This document shows positions 57,166 through 64,000 of a DNA stretch of 64,000 nucleotides, piece after piece. The DNA comes from Sphingobacterium sp. UBA7855 (GTDB lineage Bacteria > Bacteroidota > Bacteroidia > Sphingobacteriales > Sphingobacteriaceae), in contig DLST01000003.1 in NCBI GenBank assembly GCA_002500745.1, positions 30,351 through 94,350 of the forward strand, written 5' to 3'. The notes below the pieces were generated by a model that worked only from the letters and a program-made list of their open reading frames with translations, was not told where the DNA came from and searched no databases. Position 1 is the stretch's first letter, and each line of letters begins with the position of its first letter. The position numbers and the translations under genes were made by a program.

Positions 57166-57456
57166 TTATATAGTACTGTAAAAGTCAATAGTTTCGCCGT
57201 CTTTAATCGTAATGACAGCCTTTTTATACTTAGGAGCTCTACCAGATACGAAACCTGCTTTTGTGTAACGGCTTTTTGCTTTACCAGCTACTACTGCAGT
57301 GTTTACAGCAAGAACTGTAACACCAAACATAGCCTCAACAGCTGCTTTGATCTGGATTTTGTTTGCTCTGTGATCTACTTTGAAAGCGTAACGGTTTAAT
57401 TTTTCCGTTAACAAAGAAGCTTTCTCAGTCAAGATAGGTTTTTTAATAATCTCCAT
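57166..57456 (-). CDS. rplW: 50S ribosomal protein L23
   Basis: A 96-residue L23 at the exit tunnel (MEIIKKPILTEKASLLTEKL; IQIKAAVEAMFGVTV). It starts 1 nt after rplD. Confidence 0.96.
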   Translation of the reverse strand: MEIIKKPILTEKASLLTEKLNRYAFKVDHRANKIQIKAAVEAMFGVTVLAVNTAVVAGKAKSRYTKAGFVSGRAPKYKKAVITIKDGETIDFYSTI

Positions 57457-57457
57457 A

Positions 57458-58087
57458 TTACTTAGCTAATGCTTCCTCCAAAGATTTAACAGAATCTGTA
57501 GTCAACAATAATTTTGTTGCGTTCAATACATCATATGTATTTAAATCAGATGCAACAATAACTTTTGCTTTTTTCAAGTTTCTGCTTGATTTATAAACAA
57601 TTTCATCGTAAGCTGGCAATACCAACAATGTTTTCTCATCAGCTACATTCAACGCATCGATTAAAGCAACATAGTTTTTAGTTTTGATAGCATCGAATTT
57701 CACTTCGTCCAATACCACAATGTTATTATCTTTTGCTTTGTAAGACAACGCTGATTTACGTGCCACTTGTTTCAGTTTTTTGTTCAATTTGAACGAGTAG
57801 TCACGAGGTTGAGGACCGAATACACGACCACCACCATTAAACAATGGAGATTTGATAGAACCCGCACGAGCACCACCTGTACCTTTTTGTTTGTGTAATT
57901 TACGAGTAGAACCCGCGATTTCGTTACGTTGTTTAGATTTGTGAGTTCCTTGGCGTTGGTTCGCTAAGTATTGTTTCACATCCAAATAGATCGCATGATC
58001 GTTAGGCTCTAACCCAAATACCGACTCAGGAAGTTGCACCTTGGCACCTGTTTCTTTACCTGATAAATTTAAAACTTTAACTTCCAT
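57458..58087 (-). CDS. rplD: 50S ribosomal protein L4
   Basis: A 209-residue L4 with the tunnel loop [20 protein letters not shown] and the [20 protein letters not shown] segment. In E. coli L4 represses the S10 operon; no equivalent leader structure was established here. Confidence 0.97.
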   Translation of the reverse strand: MEVKVLNLSGKETGAKVQLPESVFGLEPNDHAIYLDVKQYLANQRQGTHKSKQRNEIAGSTRKLHKQKGTGGARAGSIKSPLFNGGGRVFGPQPRDYSFKLNKKLKQVARKSALSYKAKDNNIVVLDEVKFDAIKTKNYVALIDALNVADEKTLLVLPAYDEIVYKSSRNLKKAKVIVASDLNTYDVLNATKLLLTTDSVKSLEEALAK

Positions 58088-58092
58088 CTCTA

Positions 58093-58710
58093 CTATTTGT
58101 CTACGATTACATAAGAACCTTTAGCTCCTGGAATGGAACCACTAACAACGATAAGGTTTTGCTCAGCGTAAACTTTCAACACCTGTAAGTTTTGAACTTT
58201 AACTCTGTCACCACCTGTACGACCTGCCATGCGCATACCTTTGAATACGCGTGAAGGCCATGATGAAGCACCTAATGAACCTGGAGCACGTAATCTGTTG
58301 TGCTGACCGTGAGTCGCACCACCTACACCACCAAATCCATGACGTTTCATGACACCTTGGAAACCTTTACCTTTTGAAGTACCGACTACATCTACGTACT
58401 CACCTTCTTCAAAAAGAGTAACGTCAACTACGTCACCAAGTTGTTTTGCATCTGGGAAAGTTTTAAACTCTACCAACTTACGCTTAGGCGTTGTATTTGC
58501 TTTCGCAAAGTGCCCTTTCAAAGGAGCTGTCGTGTTTTTCTCCTTAGCTTCGTCGAAACCAAGTTGAATTGCCGAGTAGCCATCCTTTTCTTCCGTACGT
58601 ATCTGCGTAACCACGCACGGCCCGGCCTGAATCACTGTACAAGGAATATTTTTCCCATCAGCGTTAAACAGGCTCGTCATTCCTACTTTTTTTCCAATAA
58701 TACCTGACAT
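58093..58710 (-). CDS. rplC: 50S ribosomal protein L3
   Basis: A 205-residue L3 ([38 protein letters not shown]). It is the first gene of the cluster here: rpsJ, usually directly upstream, is absent, and a strong promoter lies about 75 nt before the start codon. Confidence 0.97.
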   Translation of the reverse strand: MSGIIGKKVGMTSLFNADGKNIPCTVIQAGPCVVTQIRTEEKDGYSAIQLGFDEAKEKNTTAPLKGHFAKANTTPKRKLVEFKTFPDAKQLGDVVDVTLFEEGEYVDVVGTSKGKGFQGVMKRHGFGGVGGATHGQHNRLRAPGSLGASSWPSRVFKGMRMAGRTGGDRVKVQNLQVLKVYAEQNLIVVSGSIPGAKGSYVIVDK

Positions 58711-58738
58711 GTTGTAAATTAATTAATTAAAAGTCCTT

Positions 58739-58756
58739 CGAAGCAGTAGGGCTTCG
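58739..58756. repeat. small hairpin in the rplC leader
   Basis: CGAAGC (58739-58744) and GCTTCG (58751-58756) pair around 6 nt, between the promoter and rplC. Confidence 0.4.
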
Positions 58757-58787
58757 CTCAAGACATACTTTCCCCTTTAAGGGACTG

Positions 58788-58818
58788 CAAAGTTACAAAC
58801 ATTTTTATAACTGTCAAA
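58788..58818 (-). promoter_or_regulatory. promoter of the ribosomal-protein cluster
   Basis: On the minus strand TTTG (58818-58815), exactly 19 nt, then TAACTTTG (58795-58788): the best match to the Bacteroidota consensus in this window. The start would be near 58780, with a leader of about 70 nt to rplC. Confidence 0.8.
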
Positions 58819-58976
58819 TAATTAATGAATTATTTTTTTTATTTTATCCTGTAACAGGAAAACTGCCTTACCCCCCTGCCCCCTTCTCGTATCAGCAACG
58901 ACCACGAGGTTCGAAGAAAAGAAATAAAAAATGAGTATAAAAATTCATACTGCCATACTGCTGTCATTAGACCACC

Positions 58977-58984
58977 TAAATTTG
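58977..58984 (+). promoter_or_regulatory. -7 element before the DinB-like gene
   Basis: TAAATTTG fits TAnnTTTG, 56 nt before the ATG. No clear -33 element. Confidence 0.4.
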
Positions 58985-59040
58985 TGGCATATTACAACGC
59001 AAGAGGCGATGTAAATTTTTAAATTTTAAATACGAAAAAA

Positions 59041-59511
59041 ATGAGTACAGCGATCATTTCTAAACAAGAATTACTTGAACACTGGTTGGGCCATAGAAAA
59101 CTGACCCGCCAAACTATTGAAAAATTTCCCGAAGAAGAATTGTTCCATTATAAAGTAGAAGGCATGCGAACTTTTGCGGATATGTTGAAAGAATTATTGG
59201 CACTTGCCGTCCCCGGCCTACAGGAGATCGTAGATAACAAAAGCGGTGAGCTAAACGAAAATCTAAACTATTCAACCAAAGCCCAGCTTTTACAAGCCTG
59301 GGACGAGGCTACTCCAATACTCATCGATCTATTTGACAAGATACCGGAAGAACGTTTTGCGGAAGAATTTAACTTGTTTGGACAATACAAATCGCCGGTT
59401 GCCCACAGCATTCTTTATTTTATAGACAATGAAATCCATCACCGCGGGCAGGGATTTGTCTACCTACGCATGCTTGGCATTCAACCCCCGTTTTTCTGGG
59501 AAAGGGGATAA
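59041..59511 (+). CDS. DinB-like four-helix metal-binding protein
   Basis: A 156-residue protein of the DinB/YfiT superfamily, a four-helix bundle. Histidines that could form the metal triad lie in LEHWLGHRK (N-terminal helix) and in FIDNEIHHRGQGFVYLRMLG (about 128-147). Members act as thiol transferases or are induced by DNA damage; the exact reaction is unknown. Single gene, convergent with the WYL regulator. Confidence 0.8.
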   Translation: MSTAIISKQELLEHWLGHRKLTRQTIEKFPEEELFHYKVEGMRTFADMLKELLALAVPGLQEIVDNKSGELNENLNYSTKAQLLQAWDEATPILIDLFDKIPEERFAEEFNLFGQYKSPVAHSILYFIDNEIHHRGQGFVYLRMLGIQPPFFWERG

Positions 59512-59528
59512 TTTCGGGCAAACCCGAT

Positions 59529-59575
59529 AAGAATACTTGCGTGGACTCAACAGAAAGAACCTAGCAAGTATTCTT
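59529..59575. repeat. 12-bp inverted repeat at the convergent ends
   Basis: AAGAATACTTGC (59529-59540) and GCAAGTATTCTT (59564-59575) are perfect complements 23 nt apart. The right arm covers the last codons of the WYL regulator gene. Probable bidirectional transcription end without T-run. Confidence 0.5.
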
Positions 59576-60571
59576 GCCCTCTTCAATACAGCTGAAGCCT
59601 GCCTGCACCTTGTCGTGATTAAGCTGTTCTAATGCTGATGACAGCAAGCGTTTTACCACCTCTTTCAACGACTCGGGCTCGATAATATTTCCCTTGTCAG
59701 CAAACATCAAATACCAACGTGCAAACCCACTTTCCATATTTACACATTCGAAATGCATTTCAACATAATCGTCAACAATTACTTCCTGCTGGAAGCCGAA
59801 ATAATGACGGTCCCATTCCATATACCTTGCCATTTCTTTTTCCACCCGTACCACGACTTTAGTTGTCGGATCTTCACGTCGTTTGTTGAGAAAGAAAGAT
59901 AGCTCAGGATGTTCTTTTCCAAAATCATCTGTAAGCATTCGGATATTATTTATACGGTCCAATCGAAATTGCCTATAATCCTTTCGTAGTTTACAGAATG
60001 CGAGGATATACCAGAATTTACTTTCAACAAAGATACCAACTGCTTCAATTTCCCTTTTCTCAGGATTTTTGTCCGAAGGTTTGGTGTAATAAATTTCTAC
60101 GCACTTCTTTGCAGCGATACTTTCGATCAATATGTTGGTACCATGCGTTAACTTTTCGTTGAACTGGTGTCGCCCACCCCGCACAAGAAATTTATCTCCT
60201 ACTAGGGCAACTTGCTCTTTTTCGTTACCTCTCAGTATCGCCTTCATTTTAAGCAATGCTGTGGCAAAATGATGGGCTAGGTTGCGATCCGTATATTTTT
60301 CAACCAGTTTCTCCGCTGCGACAAAACTTAATGCCTCTTCTTTTGTAAATTGCAGGGGCGGCATCTTATACCCCTCCACTAAAGAGTATCCACTTCCAGC
60401 TTCACCATAAATTGGTATTCCGGCCTGCATCAGTGACTTGATATCGCGATAAATCGTGCGCAGGCTTACTTCATAGCGTTCTGCCAAAGCTCCCGCTGTC
60501 ACAACAGGTTTGGCCTGTAGATGCATATAAATAGCGAGTATACGATCAAATCTTTTCTGGATATCCGTCAT
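59561..60571 (-). CDS. WYL-domain (YafY-type) transcriptional regulator
   Basis: A 336-residue regulator with an N-terminal DeoR-like helix-turn-helix (about 5-60, ALAERYEVSLRTIYRDIKSL) and a WYL domain (about 140-225) with variants of the family motif (FWYILAFCKLRKDYRQFRLDRI), then a C-terminal extension. WYL domains bind nucleic acid or nucleotide ligands, often in stress or defence settings. The divergent or adjacent target is unknown; the convergent DinB-like gene is a common neighbour of this regulator type in my experience. Confidence 0.88.
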   Translation of the reverse strand: MTDIQKRFDRILAIYMHLQAKPVVTAGALAERYEVSLRTIYRDIKSLMQAGIPIYGEAGSGYSLVEGYKMPPLQFTKEEALSFVAAEKLVEKYTDRNLAHHFATALLKMKAILRGNEKEQVALVGDKFLVRGGRHQFNEKLTHGTNILIESIAAKKCVEIYYTKPSDKNPEKREIEAVGIFVESKFWYILAFCKLRKDYRQFRLDRINNIRMLTDDFGKEHPELSFFLNKRREDPTTKVVVRVEKEMARYMEWDRHYFGFQQEVIVDDYVEMHFECVNMESGFARWYLMFADKGNIIEPESLKEVVKRLLSSALEQLNHDKVQAGFSCIEEGKNTC

Positions 60572-60727
60572 TGGGATAAAGGTACGAGTTATTCTATTTT
60601 CTTCAACGAATATAAAGATATGTTTTCACAGGTATAGTGCTTAATACTTTCTCAATTCATCACTCAAATCTCGCACAAATTTCCTTCTATTAACAACGAA
60701 CCCAACCTTGGAATCGACAGAAAACAA

Positions 60728-61363
60728 CTATATAATCCCACAATAAATGGAATTCGAAAAGTCGTCTTTAAGTGTATCCCAAACACCGACATAAACATGG
60801 TAATCGAATGCTTTCTTGCCTATCCCCTCAACTTCGAATGAGCAGAAGCCTTGATTCACATTGGCAACAGATATTTTCAACCGCGACTCGCCCTCTATGT
60901 CGATCAATCCCACATTGATTTTATATATACTACTTTTATATTCATCATCTACAGTCCAGCTAAGATCAATCCGATCGCCATCCAAACTGACTTGACAGTT
61001 AGCTAATGAGGTAAGCGGACCTGAAAACAGGAGGAGTTTTTCAGGATTAACAAAAGGCTTGTTGTCTTCACCTAATTCAAGAGTTTCTTTAAAAATGTGG
61101 CGCTGCGCCAATTGGAAAGCTCCTACACGACTTTCTTTTGTCGCGAGTGATTGATAACCAAACTCTAGAATTACTTTATTGTTACCAGCAAACTTACCTG
61201 CAACTTTTTGTTTTTCTCTATTTAAAAGTTCGGCCTCACTCGGCGGAGATGTTCGTTTTTTTTTGCCGCCACGTACGACATTTTGGCCTTTCAATAGATA
61301 AGCACTCACCGAACCAAATTTTCCAACAATAGCACCGTTCGGACCATTTTGTAAAATTGCCAT
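60728..61363 (-). CDS. DUF6266 family protein
   Basis: A 211-residue protein starting MAILQNGPNGAIVGKFGSV, which matches my memory of DUF6266, a multi-copy family of unknown function in Sphingobacteriaceae. The first half is basic (GGKKKRTSPPSEAEL), the second half looks beta-rich (DRIDLSWTVDDEYK, YHVYVGVWDTL). No signal or membrane segment. The start at 61363 follows an unusually good Shine-Dalgarno for this phylum (AAAAGGAG, 61380-61373). About 105 nt upstream is a 45-bp palindrome within G-rich repeats. Confidence 0.65.
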   Translation of the reverse strand: MAILQNGPNGAIVGKFGSVSAYLLKGQNVVRGGKKKRTSPPSEAELLNREKQKVAGKFAGNNKVILEFGYQSLATKESRVGAFQLAQRHIFKETLELGEDNKPFVNPEKLLLFSGPLTSLANCQVSLDGDRIDLSWTVDDEYKSSIYKINVGLIDIEGESRLKISVANVNQGFCSFEVEGIGKKAFDYHVYVGVWDTLKDDFSNSIYCGII

Positions 61364-61372
61364 AAAATTTTT

Positions 61373-61380
61373 CTCCTTTT
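61373..61380 (-). promoter_or_regulatory. Shine-Dalgarno sequence of the DUF6266 gene
   Basis: AAAAGGAG on the minus strand, 9 nt before the ATG at 61363. It fixes the start and is notable because most genes in this window lack such a site. Confidence 0.6.
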
Positions 61381-61466
61381 GTCTATAATTGATGGTATAT
61401 AACTTATTACTAATATAACACCAAATTCCCCATTCAAAGAGGAGTAACACTACTTTTACAAAGTAT

Positions 61467-61511
61467 TAACAGGGGGTTAACAGGGGTATTACCCCTGTTA
61501 ACCCCCTGTTA
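61467..61511. repeat. 45-bp perfect palindrome
   Basis: Two 22-nt arms (61467-61488 and 61490-61511) around a single central T are perfect complements. Each arm itself contains two TAACAGGGG-type units, so the palindrome is built from the same repeated element as the neighbouring tract. Confidence 0.9.
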
Positions 61512-61528
61512 TCCCCCTGTTACCCCCC
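61492..61528 (-). repeat. G-tract repeats, G-quadruplex motif
   Basis: On the minus strand (read from 61528 down) tracts of 6, 5, 5 and 4 G are separated by 5, 6 and 6 nt, i.e. an 11-nt unit GGGGGNTAACA repeated three times. This satisfies the usual intramolecular G-quadruplex pattern. A decayed unit (AACAAGGGA) follows at 61535-61544. Confidence 0.8.
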
Positions 61529-61571
61529 TATAAATCCCTTGTTAATATAGGAATTGGTGTTAAATAGGTAG

Positions 61572-62513
61572 CTATTTGACCTTCTCTCCACGGAGCAATC
61601 GGTCATACCGCACCAATGCCTCTACATAATAGTAATCCGCATAGGTTAACGGAACATCAACTTCTGTTTTATGTGGAATGGAACCGACACTATGTTTTAA
61701 AATATATCCCCCTGCTTCTTTGTAATCTGCTTTGTAGGGTTTAGATGATAAAGACCGCAACATCTGCTCAGCCTTCGAGATATACAGATGGCTTTCACCA
61801 CCTGTTGTGTATTGCGCCAGTTCCAGTAAAGCCGACGCTGTCACCGAAGCGGTCGATACATCACGAAGGTCTTTCTGGCTATAATATTTACTATCTGGAG
61901 TAAGCTTGTTCTGGTCCATATCCCAATAAGGTATCAGATCTTTTGGAAGATTGGGATGATTCAGGTAAAACTGTGCAATATGCCTAGCATGCTTCAAATA
62001 TCTCCTGTCACCCGTTTCGCGGTACATCATCGTATAACCATAAAGCCCCCAGGATTGCCCTCTGGCCCATGCAGACTCGTCAAAAGCTCCTTGCGCAGTC
62101 TTTCTCGAAATAATACTTCCATCTTGCGGATTGTAATCCACGACATGGTAGGAACTGTAATCTTTTCGATAGTGATTGACCATCGTTGTATTGGCATGTT
62201 GCACCGCAATATCACGATAACGCTTATCACCTGTCATTTGGGAAACTTCCATCAGAAATTCCAGATTCATCATGTTGTCGATGATCACCGGATAAGTCCA
62301 AGGCTGGCCATCCCAGTTTTTTCCACCGTCCCATGAACGAATCGTTTTCGTTGTTTCATGGAAACGTGTTGCCAAAGATGCTGCTCCAGTACTTAAAATT
62401 TCTTTATAGGACGTCGAATCCCCTGTCAAGCGCAATGCATTACCAAAGCTGCAGTACAAAAAACAGTTTGGACATAATCCATCAGAACAAACAGCAAATT
62501 CGGGCCACAACAC
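61572..62513 (-). pseudogene. 5'-truncated GH88 glycosidase copy
   Basis: From the CSFGNALRLTGD motif (about 62453) to the stop, the frame encodes about 293 residues closely similar to the C-terminal two thirds of the intact GH88 gene next door. The N-terminal 120 or so residues, with signal peptide and one of the two conserved catalytic Asp (Asp117 in the neighbour), are missing. The second Asp in PVIIDNMMN is present. The open frame begins right after a stop codon with GTG and has no ATG before the catalytic core. The first 20 residues show no similarity to the family. It is probably a decayed tandem duplicate. Confidence 0.8.
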
Positions 62514-62556
62514 TAAACCTTAGCTGTAATTTCAACGTACTCTATATCCTGTTGCA

Positions 62557-62588
62557 AAAAAAAAGAGAAACTCAGAGCCTCTCTTTTT
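62557..62588 (-). terminator. terminator of the intact GH88 gene
   Basis: Stem AAAAAGAGA / TCTCTTTTT (62560-62568, 62580-62588) with an 11-nt loop and a long A-run on the plus strand, so T-run on the minus strand. Confidence 0.7.
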
Positions 62589-62652
62589 GATCTATTCCGG
62601 TGTCGTTAAAACGAGTTCATCTCCCAAGAATTTGCTTTATTTTTTGATCACT

Positions 62653-63900
62653 TTATTGAGCAATCGATTTAATCATTGGTTCACCATCCAACAAACGTTG
62701 ATACCGCACCAAAGCCTCCACATAATAATAATCTGCATAGGTCAATGGGACATCGATTTCCGAATTCAACGGTAGCGCGCCAACACTATGTTGTAATATA
62801 TAGCCTCCATTTTGACCATAAGAAGCCAGATAGGGTGCCTTAGAAAGGCTTTTAAGAATCGCTTCTGCTTTATCAAAATAATTCAAAGCTTCACTTCCCT
62901 TTGTGTATTGTGAGAGCTCTAACAAAGCAGATGCATATAATGCCGCCGCAGATACATCCCGCAGATCCTTATTCGGATACATTTTATCTGACTTCGCAAT
63001 TTTATCTTTATCAAAATCCCAGTAGGGAATCAGATCAGCAGGCAGATTCGGATTGCTTAATATATATTTTGCGATTTTTTGCGCCTGCTTCAAAAATTCT
63101 TTCTTCTTTGTCTCGCGGTACATCATGGTATAACCATACAACGCCCATCCTTGTCCTCTTGACCATGCCGATTCATCAAATGCACCCTGATGTGTTTTTC
63201 TTCCAATAGCAATACCTGTGGTCTTATCATAATCGATCACATGGTAGGAACTATAATCTTTTCTGAAGTGGTTTTTCAAGGTTGTTTCAGCATGAGCTAC
63301 CGCAATATCATAGCATTTTTTATCACCAGTCATTTTAGATACCTGTGTCAAAAATTCCAAGTTCATCATGTTATCAATGATTACGGGATATTGCCATGAT
63401 CCGTGATCCCAAGATCGGATTGTTTTGGTAACGGGACTATAGCGAGACGCCAAGGAATTGGCGCCGGTGCTGAGTACTGGACCATACTTTTGGTTATCAC
63501 CCGTGAGACGCAGTGCGTTTCCAAAACTACAGAATAACATAAACCCTAAATCATGTGTACCCTTGTTGTTCTTTTCTTTTTCTAGATAGGTCAATTTCTC
63601 GGTTGCTTTCTTTAATAGCCCTTCATCTTTGGTACCTTCATATAAATACAACAATGTCCCCGGATAGAAGCCCGAACACCACCAGCTCGAAGAAGAAAAT
63701 ACCTCTTTGCCATTTTCGAAAGTTTTTGGAAACTTTTCTGTCGGAGTTTCTGCCGCAAGAACCTTTATCTGATTCGCAGCAGCGTCCAGTTGCTCCTGAA
63801 TAAAGGCTTTGGACAAATTCGGTTTCACTATTTGCGCCTGGACAACGGGGCATATGCCCAATATAGCTAATACCAATACAAAAGATTGCTTTAGTTTCAT
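62653..63900 (-). CDS. GH88 unsaturated glucuronyl hydrolase, secreted
   Basis: A 415-residue glycoside hydrolase family 88 enzyme, which removes the unsaturated uronic acid left by polysaccharide lyases (heparin, chondroitin, hyaluronan, xanthan or ulvan type). It has a signal peptide (about 1-22, ending CPVVQA), then an alpha/alpha barrel. The two conserved catalytic aspartates are Asp117 in GTHDLGFM and Asp176 in PVIIDNMMN, comparable with Asp88 and Asp149 of the Bacillus enzyme. DESAWSRGQGWALYGYTMMY is the family signature. No lyase or SusCD genes are visible in the window, so the polysaccharide cannot be told. Confidence 0.88.
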   Translation of the reverse strand: MKLKQSFVLVLAILGICPVVQAQIVKPNLSKAFIQEQLDAAANQIKVLAAETPTEKFPKTFENGKEVFSSSSWWCSGFYPGTLLYLYEGTKDEGLLKKATEKLTYLEKEKNNKGTHDLGFMLFCSFGNALRLTGDNQKYGPVLSTGANSLASRYSPVTKTIRSWDHGSWQYPVIIDNMMNLEFLTQVSKMTGDKKCYDIAVAHAETTLKNHFRKDYSSYHVIDYDKTTGIAIGRKTHQGAFDESAWSRGQGWALYGYTMMYRETKKKEFLKQAQKIAKYILSNPNLPADLIPYWDFDKDKIAKSDKMYPNKDLRDVSAAALYASALLELSQYTKGSEALNYFDKAEAILKSLSKAPYLASYGQNGGYILQHSVGALPLNSEIDVPLTYADYYYVEALVRYQRLLDGEPMIKSIAQ

Positions 63901-64000
63901 TATCTATTAGATTTTTTAGTCAGTCAATGCCGGCGAATCAATTTGATCGCGCCTAATTACGTTTCTCCTTAACACAAATTGAAATTAATTAACAATGCGT
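63901..64000. other. upstream region of the GH88 gene
   Basis: The last 100 bases hold no gene I can see and no clear TAnnTTTG element on the minus strand. Confidence 0.3.

Noticed and set aside
61441..61560. Insertion-sequence ends or attachment site
   Set aside because: The palindrome and repeats have no transposase or integrase nearby and no target-site duplication that I can see.
1..64000. tRNA, rRNA, tmRNA, RNase P RNA or CRISPR arrays
   Set aside because: No T-loop-like GGTTCGA-type motifs in cloverleaf context, no conserved rRNA or tmRNA segments and no spaced direct repeats were noticed; a covariance search would settle this.

Overview
The window reads as a chromosomal segment of a Bacteroidota bacterium, most likely family Sphingobacteriaceae and probably Sphingobacterium. 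The reasons are an AT-rich genome, promoters of the TAnnTTTG (-7) / TTTG (-33) type, few Shine-Dalgarno sequences, a secY-map-infA-rpmJ order in the ribosomal cluster, an N-acylornithine type of arginine pathway, a five-helix type-B succinate dehydrogenase, and families largely confined to this phylum (DUF3472/DUF5077, DUF6266, OMP_b-brl porin-like proteins). No tRNA, rRNA, CRISPR array, integrase or insertion sequence was seen.

Layout. 1-2282: a secreted DUF5077/DUF3472 protein and a 0.9 kb stretch without a recognisable gene. 2283-5772: first arginine block on the minus strand (GNAT acyltransferase, argG, argC), preceded by a promoter and a 290-nt leader that encodes a short arginine-containing peptide. 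6022-17328: mixed housekeeping genes (oligopeptidase B, S8 protease, nth, recA, pruA, msrA, sod, tadA, csaA-like, CsbD-like). 17416-26788: an outer-membrane barrel protein, the sdhCAB operon, a very large membrane histidine kinase and a coiled-coil membrane protein. 26879-37613: gmd, a lipocalin-like lipoprotein, two flippase-like (LPG-synthase TM) proteins, an SDR enzyme, a DUF2089/small membrane protein/hydrolase operon, a PlsC-type acyltransferase, a glycosyltransferase 2, ruvC and an uncharacterised protein with kinase-like motifs. 37999-43489: an Lrp/AsnC regulator convergent with the second arginine block (argD, argF', argB, proC, argE). 43647-58710: one long minus-strand ribosomal-protein cluster from rplC to rplQ, including secY, map, infA and rpoA, complete except for rpsJ. 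59041-63900: accessory genes (DinB-like, WYL regulator, a DUF6266 gene with a striking palindromic G-rich repeat upstream, a 5'-truncated GH88 copy and an intact GH88 unsaturated-glucuronyl hydrolase).

Functionally, the two arginine blocks together supply glutamate N-acylation, kinase, reductase, aminotransferase, carbamoyltransferase, deacylase and argininosuccinate synthase; only argH is missing from the window. A valine at the specificity position of the carbamoyltransferase points to succinylated rather than acetylated intermediates. The most interesting signals are the putative arginine attenuator in front of the first block, the 45-bp perfect palindrome overlapping a G-quadruplex motif in front of the DUF6266 gene, and a terminator-like hairpin inside the ribosomal-protein cluster between rpsN and rpsH.
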